DNA from: Myxococcota bacterium
Lineage (GTDB): Bacteria; Myxococcota_A; Polyangia; Polyangiales; Polyangiaceae
Direction of reading: 5' to 3'
Length of the DNA stretch: 64,000 nucleotides
Assembly (NCBI GenBank): GCA_963169915.1
Contig: CAUJEM010000138.1
Coordinates: forward strand, 60,001-124,000
Below are positions 34,001 through 42,662 of this stretch, piece by piece. The notes under the pieces were generated by a model that did no database searches, was not told where the DNA came from, and worked only from the letters and a program-made list of their open reading frames with translations. The translations under genes and the position numbers were made by a program. Each line of letters begins with the position of its first letter. Position 1 is the first letter of the stretch.

Positions 34001-34694
34001 TGAAGCGCTTGAGCGACGCGACGAGGTCGCCGTAGAGCTCGACGCGCACGGGCAAGGGCTCGCCCGGAGGCCAGACGTCGAGCAGTCCCCCGCGGACCGC
34101 GAAGCTCCCCGGATCTTCCACCACCGGGACCCGGAGGTAGCCCGCTGCCGCGAGCTGGCGGGTCAGCGCCGTCACGTCGAGCTCCTGATCCTGCTCGAGG
34201 TGGCCGCTCGCCGCACGGACGGCGGCGGGCGGCACCACGCGGCGCACCAGCGCCGACGCGCTGACGACGAGCACGCGCCACGGGAGCTGCGCCAGGTGGT
34301 GAAGCGTGGCGAGCCGCTGCAGTTGCACGCGCCGGTCCGGCGTCACCTCGGCGTAGGGGTTGCCCTCGGCCGTGAGCAAGGACAGCACCTCGGCCGGCAC
34401 CGCTTGGCCCGCGCGCCCGGGGACGGGCAGCCCCGCCAGGAGCTGCCGCAGATCGCTGACCAGGCGCTCGACCGCCTCGGCGTCCGGGACCAGGCAGAGG
34501 AGCTGCGGCTCCCCGGCCTCGAGCACGGCGCGCGCCAGCCAGGCCACGCCGCCTCCCTCGATCCCGACGGCGTGCTGCCAGCCGGGGCGCTCGCGCAGCG
34601 CCCGCGCGACCTCGGCGACGGTCGCCAGGGGCTGCGCGCCGGGCAGCGCGAGCTGCCCCTCGACGTCATCGAGGGCCTCGTCCAGGTCCGTCAT
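31074..34694 (-). CDS. mfd: Transcription-repair coupling factor
   Basis: A 1206-residue superfamily 2 translocase that removes RNA polymerase stalled at DNA damage and recruits UvrA. The N-terminal UvrB-like region (about 1-340) is followed by an RNA-polymerase-interaction (CarD-like) domain near 535-605 with the GDYVVHVDHGVGRYLG stretch. The translocase domains carry Walker A GDVGFGKTE (about 683-691) and DEEQ (about 787-790), then the RecG-like TRG region, and a C-terminal UvrA-regulating domain. Length and order match the family. It stands alone on the minus strand. Confidence 0.96.
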   Translation of the reverse strand: MTDLDEALDDVEGQLALPGAQPLATVAEVARALRERPGWQHAVGIEGGGVAWLARAVLEAGEPQLLCLVPDAEAVERLVSDLRQLLAGLPVPGRAGQAVPAEVLSLLTAEGNPYAEVTPDRRVQLQRLATLHHLAQLPWRVLVVSASALVRRVVPPAAVRAASGHLEQDQELDVTALTRQLAAAGYLRVPVVEDPGSFAVRGGLLDVWPPGEPLPVRVELYGDLVASLKRFSPEGQRSTEQLRELRLPPVRDAHVTETAEAQARARLRELCDARDWPSSKTRQLVEEVAAGRSVFGAEQYLPAFGPLVALFDYVPADAPVLVEEPSRVVAELRAELERARRGAAEAAERPHYPVEQLCLTEGPLSEALGPRRLLGAHRVGVASSGAERELEALELVPAGAPALALRDHAALTRAVKHARQQVGKAGALTPLLRRIEAWQEAGLVVVVTARAATQAERLAALLSHRGVKVRVVADAEPGAKELPREVVRVTVGPLARGLLARAEGFVVVTEEEIFGQRRHRVAPRRRSARALLEDLRALTVGDYVVHVDHGVGRYLGLERKVLGDLSAELLVVEYQGGDKLYLPVYRLNQIQKHAGGEGAPKLDRLGGQSFAKTRAKVKAKVRQMADELLRLYAERNALVKEPLPPADDDYATFEATFPFEETRDQAQAIAEVLGDMQRARVMDRLVCGDVGFGKTEVALRATFRAALAGRQVALLCPTTVLAQQHFNTFQARLADYPVTVRSLSRFESAREQAETLKGLREGSVDVVIGTHRLLSKDVHFKRLGLLVVDEEQRFGVTHKERIKQLRSSVDALTLSATPIPRTLQMAVAGLRDMSLITTAPVDRRAIRTITSRYDEGLLREAVERELSRGGQVFYVYNRVEGIYERAAKLQALVPGARIAVGHGQLNEATLEKTMLDFVQGEYDILVATAIIESGLDIPRANTIIVDRADLFGLSQLYQLRGRVGRSSERAYCYLLVPPPSQLSDEARARIEAMERYTELGSGFQVATLDMELRGAGELLGAEQSGFAASVGFDLFCRMLEEATEELRGQPVVHEVDPELSFDVEALLPEAYVAEVGVRLSLYKRMASATDEDELAELASEMEDRFGVAPPEALRLVELMRLKVELRRLRALGVEASSRSVTLHLRDDTPLDPVKVGALIGQRRAAWRLSPDGRLTRRAVEGEAFTDGLQLADRMLTELAPAWRAAG

Positions 34695-34749
34695 GGGACC
34701 GGCGCACTAGCACGAAATGTCGCGGCGAGGCGGCCTCCCGACCCCGGGT

Positions 34750-35694
34750 TCAGTCCTCGAGCCGGGCGCGCGCCGCTCGCCAGTAGTTGCGAGCCCGGAG
34801 GCTCCAGGGGCCTTGCGGGTGCTCGCCGAGGTGCTCGCCGAGCTGCACCAGCGCGCCCGCAGCGTCTCCTCGGCGGTAGAGCAGGATCCCGCGCGCGAGC
34901 GCCGCGGGGTAGCTCGGATCGCGGCGGGCGAGCTGCTGCACGTAGGCGAGCTGCAAGCCGGCGACGCTCGGTGGCGCTTCATCGAGCCCTCCCTCGGGCG
35001 CCCGCAGCAACAGCCCATAGTAGGCCCGGACCTCGTCGAGCGTGGGCGCGAAGTCCGCGTCGTCCGAGAGCCCCGCCCAGTGGGTCCAGCGCACACGGAA
35101 GATGAGCCGCAGCTCGGTGACCGAGATCTGCAGCGTGCCCGCGGGGCCCACCCAGCCGCTCGCGAGGGCGAGCGGCCCGAAGTCCCCGCCGAGCTCCGCG
35201 AGCTCCGCAGGCGGGGCGCCCACCTCGGGCCACGCCAACACCGCGCGCTCGAAGAGCTGCGTCTGCAGCGCGCGCAGGCGCCGCACCGACTCGTCTCCGT
35301 CGGCCTGTCGGGCGTAGCGCACACGCTGCTGGAAGCCCCGCGTGCGGGCGGTGAGCTGCGCAGCGTCTCCCGCCGCGAGGCCAAGCTCCCGGAGCCCCTC
35401 CCCGGCTAGCCGCGTCGCGAAGGGCAGCGGCGCCGTCACCTGCGCCGCCAGCCGGCGCTCGGCCGCGTCGAGCGCGGCGAGCCTCACCCCGTCGACGGCG
35501 GGGGCCGGCAAGAGCTCCGGCTCGACGGGTCGGGGCGCCATGAGGAGCGCCCCCGCGAGGGCGACGGCCACGGCCACGGCCCCCGCCTGCCAGCCCTCGA
35601 GGTGGCGCCCCAAGCGCGAGCGCAGGACCCTGCGAGGCGGTTTCGGCTCCACCCGCCCCTCTTTAGCGTCGCTGGCGCGGGCTGTCAGACCCAT
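34750..35694 (-). CDS. Single-span membrane protein, function unknown
   Basis: A 314-residue protein with a basic cytoplasmic N-terminus, one transmembrane helix (about 37-53, AGAVAVAVALAGALLMA) and a large extracytoplasmic region. The last 80 residues (PSYPAALARGILLYRRGDAA and neighbours) look like a TPR-type helical pair, and a beta-rich segment sits around 165-215. ATG at 35694 is used; a GTG 42 bases downstream is an alternative. It lies just upstream of mfd and may share its transcript. No family is recognised. Confidence 0.55.
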   Translation of the reverse strand: MGLTARASDAKEGRVEPKPPRRVLRSRLGRHLEGWQAGAVAVAVALAGALLMAPRPVEPELLPAPAVDGVRLAALDAAERRLAAQVTAPLPFATRLAGEGLRELGLAAGDAAQLTARTRGFQQRVRYARQADGDESVRRLRALQTQLFERAVLAWPEVGAPPAELAELGGDFGPLALASGWVGPAGTLQISVTELRLIFRVRWTHWAGLSDDADFAPTLDEVRAYYGLLLRAPEGGLDEAPPSVAGLQLAYVQQLARRDPSYPAALARGILLYRRGDAAGALVQLGEHLGEHPQGPWSLRARNYWRAARARLED

Positions 35695-35784
35695 GGGCCC
35701 TCTGGCCAGCGGCGAGCCGGAAATGGACGCTGACCCTCAGATCGCGCGCTCGGAGCGCGCTTAGATGAGGTAGACTCCTCGGCC

Positions 35785-36369
35785 ATGTCCGTCGTACCCG
35801 AAAACCCCAGCGAATTTTTCACGCAGTACCTGCCGGCTCGCTTTGGTGAGGTCAGCGCAGGGCTGGAAGGTAAGACCAGCGTCGGCAGCATGCTCTTCCG
35901 CGTGCCCGGGGCTGGTGAGTGGAGCTTCAAGCTCGTTGATGGAAAGCTCGACATCCAGGAGGGCGCGCACGATGACGTGCTGCTGCAGGTCACGGTGTCG
36001 CAAGACGACTTCGGCCCCATCTTCGTGCAGGCCGCGCAGCAAAACAGCGGCGCGCTCAAGCCGGAGCAGCAGGTGATGGCGTTCAAAGCGCTGACCATCG
36101 ACACCCAGCGCGCCGACATGATCCGCAAGACGCCCGGCACGGTCGCCTTCATGGTCGCCGACGGCGCCAAGAAGCACCAGCTCAGCATCACGCCGGGCAG
36201 CCAGCAGGCCAAGCTGGAGTCCCCGGACTGTAAGCTCGAGTGCACCATGGCGGACTTCATCGAGATGCAGACCGGCAAGAGCAACCCCATGCAGCTCGTC
36301 ATGGGAGGTAAGCTCAAGATCGTGGGGAACGCGCAGCTGCCCATGGCGCTGTCGAGCGTGATTGCGTGA
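35785..36369 (+). CDS. SCP2 sterol-binding domain protein
   Basis: A 194-residue soluble protein. Residues about 20-115 look like one SCP2 domain and residues 125-190 repeat its C-terminal pattern (CKLECTMADFIEMQTGKSNPM and GKLKIVGNAQLPM, each within family limits), where amphipathic helices and strands form a lipid-binding tunnel. SCP2 proteins carry sterols, fatty acids or acyl-CoA. Its stop shares GTGA with the pyruvate kinase start, so the two are translated in concert, an unusual neighbour for a lipid-binding protein. The ATG at 35785 is the only credible start. Confidence 0.82.
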   Translation: MSVVPENPSEFFTQYLPARFGEVSAGLEGKTSVGSMLFRVPGAGEWSFKLVDGKLDIQEGAHDDVLLQVTVSQDDFGPIFVQAAQQNSGALKPEQQVMAFKALTIDTQRADMIRKTPGTVAFMVADGAKKHQLSITPGSQQAKLESPDCKLECTMADFIEMQTGKSNPMQLVMGGKLKIVGNAQLPMALSSVIA

Positions 36370-37841
36370 CCGACGGCTCCCCATCGTCGACCCCGCCGCT
36401 GGAGAGCGCTGCCCCAGCACCCCAGCGGCGGGATTTCCGCCACACCAAGATCGTCTGCACCATCGGACCCGCCAGCTCGGACTACGACACGCTCGTAGCG
36501 CTGGCGAAGGCCGGGATGAACGTGGCGCGCCTCAACTTCTCCCACGGGGACCATGCCAGCCACCTGAAGGTCATCAAGCACCTCAAGGGCCTCAGCCGCA
36601 AGCTCAACCACCCCATCGCCATCCTGCTGGATCTCCAGGGGCCGGAGATCCGCACGGGAGAGCTGCCTGCCAACCTGGAGCTGCAGGTCGGGGAGATGGT
36701 GTGGCTCACGGTGCGCCCGGAGGACGATCCCGAGGTCAAGAGCGTCCACGTCAACTACGTCCACCTGGTCACGGACCTCAAGGTGGGTGACCGCGTCACG
36801 GTGGACAACGGCCTCATCAACCTGGAGGTGCTGGAGATCCAGAAGCTTCGGCTGCGCTGCCGCGTCATCGACGGCGGTCAGCTCGGCTCACGCAAGCACG
36901 TCAACCTCCCCGGGATCCGCGTCAACTTGCCGAGCATCACGGAGAAGGACAAGCGCGACATCCTCTTCGGGATCGAGCAGGAGGTGGATTTCATCGCCCT
37001 CTCCTTCGTGCGCTCGGCGGGGGACGTGCTCGAGGCCCGGGCGCTGCTCGAGCAGGCCAACTCCCACGTGCAGCTCGTCGCCAAGATCGAGAACCAAGAG
37101 GGCGTGGACCAGTTTGGAGCCATCCTGGCCGTCGCGGACGGCATCATGGTGGCGCGCGGCGATCTCGGCGTGGAGGTGGACATCGAGGAGCTGCCGGTCA
37201 TCCAGCGGCGCATCGTGAAGGCCTGCGCGGTCGCCGGGAAGCCGGTGATCGTGGCCACCCACCTGCTCGAGAGCATGATCACTCACCCACTGCCCACGCG
37301 CGCGGAGGTCACGGACGTCGCCAACGCCGTCTATGAGCAGGCGGACGCCTTGATGCTCAGCGGCGAGACGGCCACGGGCGTGGACCCGGTGCGCTGCGTG
37401 GAGCAGTTCGACAGCATCATGCGTCGGATCGAGAAGGAGCCGGGCTACGGCTTCTTTCAGGCACGGCACACCGAGGGAGCGCGAGAAGAGCTGGCCCGCG
37501 CCGCCTGTCGCCTGGCGGACTCCATGGGCGCGCAGGCCATCCTGGTCATCACGCGGCGGGGCCTCTTGGCGCAGAGCGTGGCGAGCTACCGGCCCCAGCA
37601 CGCCATCATCTACGCCTTCACGAACATGAGCCGTGTGCGGCGGCGGCTCTGGCTCCTGCGCTCGGTGGTGCCCTTCGTCATCGATCTGTCGGAGAGCAAC
37701 CCGGAGGCCACCGTCCAGTCGGCGCTGAACAAGCTCCGGCAGCGCCAGCGGCTGCTCCCTGGCGACCCCATCGTCATCCTCAGCCACGTCAAGGCGGGGC
37801 GGGACACCATCACCAGCATCCAGGTGCGCACCTTCGAGTGA
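36366..37841 (+). CDS. pyk: Pyruvate kinase
   Basis: A 491-residue glycolytic enzyme that transfers phosphate from phosphoenolpyruvate to ADP. Motifs: KIVCTIGP (28-35), ARLNFSHG (54-61), catalytic Lys240 with metal ligand Glu242 in the KIENQEG stretch, ARGDLGVEV (263-271) and LSGETA. The B domain (about 90-190) and the C-terminal regulatory domain are present. The usual ATQMLESM segment reads ATHLLESM. The first 25 residues are an extra Ser/Pro-rich extension. GTG start overlaps the SCP2 gene stop. Confidence 0.95.
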   Translation: MTDGSPSSTPPLESAAPAPQRRDFRHTKIVCTIGPASSDYDTLVALAKAGMNVARLNFSHGDHASHLKVIKHLKGLSRKLNHPIAILLDLQGPEIRTGELPANLELQVGEMVWLTVRPEDDPEVKSVHVNYVHLVTDLKVGDRVTVDNGLINLEVLEIQKLRLRCRVIDGGQLGSRKHVNLPGIRVNLPSITEKDKRDILFGIEQEVDFIALSFVRSAGDVLEARALLEQANSHVQLVAKIENQEGVDQFGAILAVADGIMVARGDLGVEVDIEELPVIQRRIVKACAVAGKPVIVATHLLESMITHPLPTRAEVTDVANAVYEQADALMLSGETATGVDPVRCVEQFDSIMRRIEKEPGYGFFQARHTEGAREELARAACRLADSMGAQAILVITRRGLLAQSVASYRPQHAIIYAFTNMSRVRRRLWLLRSVVPFVIDLSESNPEATVQSALNKLRQRQRLLPGDPIVILSHVKAGRDTITSIQVRTFE

Positions 37842-37904
37842 CGGGGGCGCTCCGCCCGAGCGGCGGTGTCCTCTAGGCGCGCGCCGCGGCGTGCGCTTGC
37901 GACG

Positions 37905-39227
37905 TCAGGGCGCCGTGCCGGTGGGCGGCAAGGGCGCCCAACGCAGGCTCTCACCGGACTGCACCGCCAAGCGCTGCGTCTTCCAGCGCTTGAGGCTCAT
38001 CAGGTAGAGGTTCTGGATGCCAGCGTCTCGCGTGGAGAAGAACGCGAGCAGGCGGCCGTCGCTGCTGCACGCGGGGGAGGTGTTGCTGCCTTGGTTCTGG
38101 GTGAGGCGCTGGATGCCCTTGCCCGTCTCCGAGCTCATCACCAGATCTTGCTTGTTGCCGCCGACGGCGACGGAGTAGATGAGCCGCACGCCGTCCTCCG
38201 TGTCGCAGAACACGGGCGCCGCGGCGGTGAAGCCCAGCGGGGAGACGGCCTTGCCGTCGACGTACACCCGCTGATCCCCGGATTTTCCGCTGCCCCCGAT
38301 CCACGCCAGCTTCCCGCTCGGGGTCCACTCCGGGTGCGTGGCCAGCGGCGTCGTGCTCACCACCCTGAGCTCGGTGCCGTCGCTCTTGCCTACCCAGATG
38401 CTGCTGCCGGTGCTGGAGGAGAGCGCGACGGCGAGCTTGGTCCCCGTAGGGTCGAAGCTGACGCTGTAGACGCTGCCGGGTGCGCCCAAGGCGAGCCGCA
38501 CCGGCGGGCTGCCCAGCCGCATGAGCTGAAACGGCGCGTAGTCCTTGCTCTCTGCGTAGTAGAGCGCGCCGCCCGGGCCCCACACGGGGGCGATGCTGGT
38601 GGCGGTGGGGCTCGTCACGGGCGTCAGGCCGTGCCCGTCCGCGTCCATGGTCATCACCCGGAAGTGACGCCCCCAGCGCGCGGAGAAGGTCATCCGGCTG
38701 GCGAAGCCGCCGGGGCGGCCCGTGATGGCGCCGAGCAGCGCGTCGGTGATGCGGTGCGCGGTGACGCGCACCTCCACCTCCGGCACGGTGAGCCGCTTTT
38801 GGTACACGGGCTCCGCGCCCGTCTCCAAGAAATAGCAGAGGCCGCTGACCTCCACGTGCCCCGCCGCGCCCGGGGCTGCCCGCGCGCCGACCTTCACGAT
38901 CACCTCCGCGCCGAGCTGACGCCACGCCGCGACGTCCACGGGCGCCTCGAACCCGTAGTCGCCCGCGGGGGCCTGGTCATCCTTGAGGAGCTGGAACATC
39001 CCCGACAATTCGAGATCACGCCGGACGACGCTGCGCACCACGACGTCGGACAGCTCTGGCGAGAGGGAGGGCAGCACCGCCAGCCGAGTGACGCGCTCCG
39101 CGGCCTCCGTGCCGGTGACGACGAAGGGCCCGAGCGCGCCCTCGTCCGGGGGCGGCGGCGCCGCGGCCGCGAGGCCAGCGGCCGAGCTGAGGGCAAGAGC
39201 GACGCGCAGCGAGGTAGACGGGCTCAA
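37905..39227 (-). CDS. tolB: Tol-Pal system protein TolB
   Basis: A 440-residue periplasmic protein with signal peptide (about 1-23), an N-terminal alpha/beta domain (about 35-165) that contacts TolA, and a beta-propeller (about 180-430) with repeated SPxW-like blades, such as TSIAPVWGPGGALYYAES and TSPACSSDGRLLAFFST. TolB cycles between TolA and Pal during outer-membrane constriction. It starts at TTG 39227, sharing TTGA with the TolA-like stop. It is the last gene of the operon and converges on pyk with a GC-rich, T-less stem in the 63-base gap. Confidence 0.88.
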   Translation of the reverse strand: MSPSTSLRVALALSSAAGLAAAAPPPPDEGALGPFVVTGTEAAERVTRLAVLPSLSPELSDVVVRSVVRRDLELSGMFQLLKDDQAPAGDYGFEAPVDVAAWRQLGAEVIVKVGARAAPGAAGHVEVSGLCYFLETGAEPVYQKRLTVPEVEVRVTAHRITDALLGAITGRPGGFASRMTFSARWGRHFRVMTMDADGHGLTPVTSPTATSIAPVWGPGGALYYAESKDYAPFQLMRLGSPPVRLALGAPGSVYSVSFDPTGTKLAVALSSSTGSSIWVGKSDGTELRVVSTTPLATHPEWTPSGKLAWIGGSGKSGDQRVYVDGKAVSPLGFTAAAPVFCDTEDGVRLIYSVAVGGNKQDLVMSSETGKGIQRLTQNQGSNTSPACSSDGRLLAFFSTRDAGIQNLYLMSLKRWKTQRLAVQSGESLRWAPLPPTGTAP

Positions 39228-40119
39228 TCGTGGGCTCCTTCATCGGGGGCAGGGGGCGCTGGCGCTCCACCAGGGCGTGGCGCCGGTCCGTCCGGGGGCG
39301 AGGTCGCGGCGCACTTGGCACCCGCGCCAGAGAACACGGGGGACACCGTGCCGCCCAAGATGTCCGGATAGAGCGGCGGCGGTGGGGGGAGCTGCTGGCC
39401 CACGATGGAGTCCATGGTGCTGCGCACGCGCGCGTCGAAGACGGCGTTGCCGCTGGGACGGACGATGGAGTACCCGGCGACACTCCGATCACCACCGACG
39501 CTCACGCTCACCGCCGCGCTGAGCGTCTTGAGCTCCTCGCAGGGCAGCTCCCCGTCCGGCCGCTTGAAGCGTGCGTTGAACCAGCTCAAGATCTTGAGCT
39601 GATACTGGCTGACGGCTCGGGCCTTCAGAGGGTCCGTCTCCGTGCCGTCCTTGACGCCGCCGGCCGCCCCCGGCCCCTCGATGTCCGCGGCGTCCGGGGG
39701 CGCGGCGTCGACCTGCGCGAGATCCTCGTCGGCCTTGGCGATGATCTCGGCGTCCGGCGGCGGCGCCGCCGCGTCTCCGAGCGCCACCGAGGACGTGGGG
39801 ATGGCGTCCGGGGTCTTGGCGGCGTCCGGGCTGGGCGCGCTGCGCGCCTCCACCTGCTTCACGGGTGGCGGGGGCTTCTCCCACAGGTCCGGCAGCTTGG
39901 GGCGGCGCTTCTTGCCGCCCAGCTTGAGGAGCGGCAGGTCGTCGAGCATGGGCTTGACCGCGATGCTGCTGGGCAGCGGGGGGAGCGCCTCCTGCCTGGG
40001 CACGCTGGCAGCGTTCGCGCCGAGCCCAGCCAGCAGCGCCGCCGCGACGGCCTGGATGAGCAGCGCGCCCCCGGAGGCCAGCACCAGCTCCCTCGGCGTG
40101 TAGCGAGCGGAGGCCGCAG

Positions 40120-40123
<4 letters not shown>
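39224..40123 (-). CDS. tolA: TolA/TonB-like periplasm-spanning protein
   Basis: A 299-residue protein with one N-terminal transmembrane helix (about 14-38), a Pro-rich segment (KLPDLWEKPPPPVKQ), an Ala/Asp/Pro linker and a C-terminal TonB/TolA-type domain (about 175-260). That domain ends in a segment with RPSGNAVFDARVRSTMDS, the usual TonB-C pattern. It couples TolQR energy to TolB/Pal. A Pro-rich 35-residue tail after the domain is unusual. GTG start shares GTGA with tolR. It is named by operon position and architecture; sequence conservation in TolA is low. Confidence 0.78.
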
Positions 40124-40560
<437 letters not shown>

Positions 40561-40563
40561 GGC

Positions 40564-41283
40564 TCAGGCCCCAGCCCAAGGCTCGGGCGCGGCCGCCACC
40601 TTGGGGACCGCTGCGGTCACCCCCAGCGCCTCCGCCAGCAGTCGCTGCGCCCAGACGTCACTGCACGCGCTCAGCTCGTCCATCAGGTCGCCGATGCGCT
40701 GGTCCACGTAGTTGTAGGCGATGGTCGCCGGGATGGCGGCCACCAGCCCGACGGCCGTGGCGATGAGCGCCTCACCGATGGCAGGGGCGACGACCGGCAG
40801 GCTGGCGCTCTTCTCCACGCCGATCTTGATGAAGGCGTTCATGATGCCCCACACCGTGCCGAACAGCCCGATGAAGGGGCTCGCCGAGGCGATGCTGGAG
40901 AGCGTGGGCATCAACGAGCTGGCGCCTTGGCTCTCCTCGGCGATGGCGCGCCGCGCGACGGCGCCCAGCAGCTCGGTGCTCACGCCGGGCTGCTGGTAGC
41001 GGCGCGCGAGCGCCAGCACGACGCGCCCCCCCGGGGTGGAGGCGTGCGCGCGCGCCAGCGCCACCAGCTCCTCCCCGCACGTGGCCTTCTCCGCGGCGCG
41101 CTCGAAGCGCCGCTGCGCGCTGAGCAGCCTCCGGAGCTGCAAGGTCTTCAGCAGCCAGATGACCCACACCAGAAACGCCGCCAGCAGCAGCAGCAGCAGC
41201 ACCACGAGCACGACCCCCGAGCTCGAGAGCGCCAGGTGCAGGGGGTCGAGCTGAGGCTGGGACGCTGCCTGCATCGGCGTCAC
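40564..41283 (-). CDS. tolQ: TolQ/ExbB family proton channel protein
   Basis: A 239-residue inner-membrane protein with three helices: about 24-46, 140-160 ([17 protein letters not shown]) and 178-202 ([18 protein letters not shown]), separated by a large cytoplasmic loop, as in MotA/TolQ/ExbB. It forms the proton-driven motor with TolR. GTG at 41283 is chosen because it shares GTGA with the pal stop; an ATG nine bases later is an alternative. Operon position between pal and tolR supports the name. Confidence 0.92.
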   Translation of the reverse strand: MTPMQAASQPQLDPLHLALSSSGVVLVVLLLLLLAAFLVWVIWLLKTLQLRRLLSAQRRFERAAEKATCGEELVALARAHASTPGGRVVLALARRYQQPGVSTELLGAVARRAIAEESQGASSLMPTLSSIASASPFIGLFGTVWGIMNAFIKIGVEKSASLPVVAPAIGEALIATAVGLVAAIPATIAYNYVDQRIGDLMDELSACSDVWAQRLLAEALGVTAAVPKVAAAPEPWAGA

Positions 41284-41831
41284 GGAGCCAACAGGACGTC
41301 GACGCGACGATCCTTGGCGTAGCTGGCCTCGTCCGTCCCGGTGGCGTCCATCGCGCCGCGGGAGTTGGTCGTCATCTGCTGGGCCGCGAGCCCGGCCTTG
41401 CCCAAGAAGAGCTTGACGTTCTCCGCGCGGCGGCCGCCGAGCACCATGTTGTACTCGCTGTCCCCTCGCGGGTCCGCGTGCCCTACCAGGAGCATGGTGC
41501 GCCCCTTGAGCGCCCCCGTAGCGAAGCAGGTGGCCAGCTTCTTGAGCACCCCGGTGGAGGAGTCCTTCACGGCCGCGGAGTCGAAATCGAAGAAGGCCTC
41601 CTTGTCCGTGAGGCCGCAGGCCTTCTTGATCTCATCCGAGATGTTGACGGACGAGCGGCTGGGGTCGTCGGCCTCGTCCCCTGCGGGCGCCGCGCTGGCT
41701 TGCTCCTGAGCGCTGGCGGACGGCGCCTCCACGGGGCCGGCCGGCGCGGCCGCTGGGGGCTTTGGATCGGAGCTGCAGGCAGCGGCTGCGAGGCCGAGGG
41801 AGAGGATGCTGAGCAGGAGGGTAGACTTCAT
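41280..41831 (-). CDS. pal: Peptidoglycan-associated lipoprotein (OmpA C-terminal domain)
   Basis: A 183-residue lipoprotein: signal and lipobox AAAC (Cys at 19), an Ala/Pro/Glu-rich linker, and an OmpA-like domain (about 70-183) with the peptidoglycan-binding stretch [13 protein letters not shown] and the [12 protein letters not shown] helix. Pal ties the outer membrane to the wall and to TolB. Here it is the first tol gene, upstream of tolQ, unlike the E. coli order tolQRAB-pal. Its stop shares GTGA with the tolQ start. Confidence 0.93.
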   Translation of the reverse strand: MKSTLLLSILSLGLAAAACSSDPKPPAAAPAGPVEAPSASAQEQASAAPAGDEADDPSRSSVNISDEIKKACGLTDKEAFFDFDSAAVKDSSTGVLKKLATCFATGALKGRTMLLVGHADPRGDSEYNMVLGGRRAENVKLFLGKAGLAAQQMTTNSRGAMDATGTDEASYAKDRRVDVLLAP

Positions 41832-41901
41832 AGGGATGGATCTCGAGAACCCGGGGTGGAACAGCCACCACCCAAAGCTCTTGGCTGGGATGAATATTCC
41901 C

Positions 41902-42228
41902 TCAGCGCTCGAGCAGATACCACAGGAGGACGAGCGAGGTAGCGAGGAACAGCACCCCGAGCAGGATGCGGGAGGCCTCTCGGCGCGCCCCGGAGGGGGG
42001 GGTCCTGGCGGCCTCCAAGCGCGCGAGCGCCAGCACGGTGACCCCCTTGAGCCGGCGCTCTGCCTCGGGCCCTCGCTCGCGGTCGCCCGTCATCCCACGA
42101 TACCTCACGGCCGCCTCCACCAGCGCGTCGTGGGCCTGGCAGTAGTCGAGGAACGCGCGGTGGGCGGCGTCGGAGTCCCAGCGCTCGAGGACGTTCTTCC
42201 AGAGGGGCTCCAGGCCTGGGTCGGTCAT
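41902..42228 (-). CDS. Tail-anchored small membrane protein
   Basis: A 108-residue protein: a soluble helical N-terminal part (about 1-80; LWKNVLERWDSDAAHRAFLD) and a single C-terminal helix (about 86-106, RILLGVLFLATSLVLLWYLL), the tail-anchored arrangement. The ATG at 42228 overlaps the Cys-rich gene's stop (ATGA); homologous upstream extension is not credible because it reads into that gene. It is followed by pal after 70 bases. Function unknown; its operon suggests envelope work. Confidence 0.65.
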   Translation of the reverse strand: MTDPGLEPLWKNVLERWDSDAAHRAFLDYCQAHDALVEAAVRYRGMTGDRERGPEAERRLKGVTVLALARLEAARTPPSGARREASRILLGVLFLATSLVLLWYLLER

Positions 42229-42662
42229 CGACGGACAGCACGCTCGAGCGCCCGAACCATGGCGAAGTACTCCTCGCGCGTGAACGGCTGGTTGAGGATA
42301 TGGAAGTCTTTGCCCACGAGGCCGACGCAGCCGTAGCAGTAGGTGCAGCCCACGAGCTCCACGGAGCGGGTGCAGTAAGAGCACTGAGCGCAGCGCTCAC
42401 AGTCCACCAAGTGCTTGCAGCCGCTGAGCTCCCGGCAGTCCGTGCAGTGGGAGCAGTCCACGCAGCGCTCACAGCGGGTGCAGTAGTGACAGCGGGTGAG
42501 CCCCCGCCCGTCCACGCAGAACGTCGAGTGCTGGCACGCTTGGCAGTCCGTACACTGGACACAGCCGACGTTGTCCGCGCGGCGCTCGTGCGCGCGCAGC
42601 AGCGCGCGCCAGCGCTCCTCGAAGCTGGCGGGGTCGAACGGCGCGCTGGCGTCTTCAGGCAC
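42225..42662 (-). CDS. Cysteine-rich CxxC-repeat protein
   Basis: A 145-residue protein with 20 cysteines between residues 34 and 112, mostly as successive CxxC steps (GCVQCTDCQAC, CHYCTRCERCVDC and CERCAQCSYC). The C-terminal 30 residues have no Cys and carry KDFHILNQPFTREEYFAMV. The regular three-residue spacing suggests a right-handed beta-helix or a metal-filled stack rather than zinc ribbons; I recall similar repeats in bacterial proteins of unknown role. There is no signal peptide, so disulfides are less likely than metal. GTG start at 42662 overlaps the basic protein gene by 8 bases. Confidence 0.75.
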   Translation of the reverse strand: MPEDASAPFDPASFEERWRALLRAHERRADNVGCVQCTDCQACQHSTFCVDGRGLTRCHYCTRCERCVDCSHCTDCRELSGCKHLVDCERCAQCSYCTRSVELVGCTYCYGCVGLVGKDFHILNQPFTREEYFAMVRALERAVRR

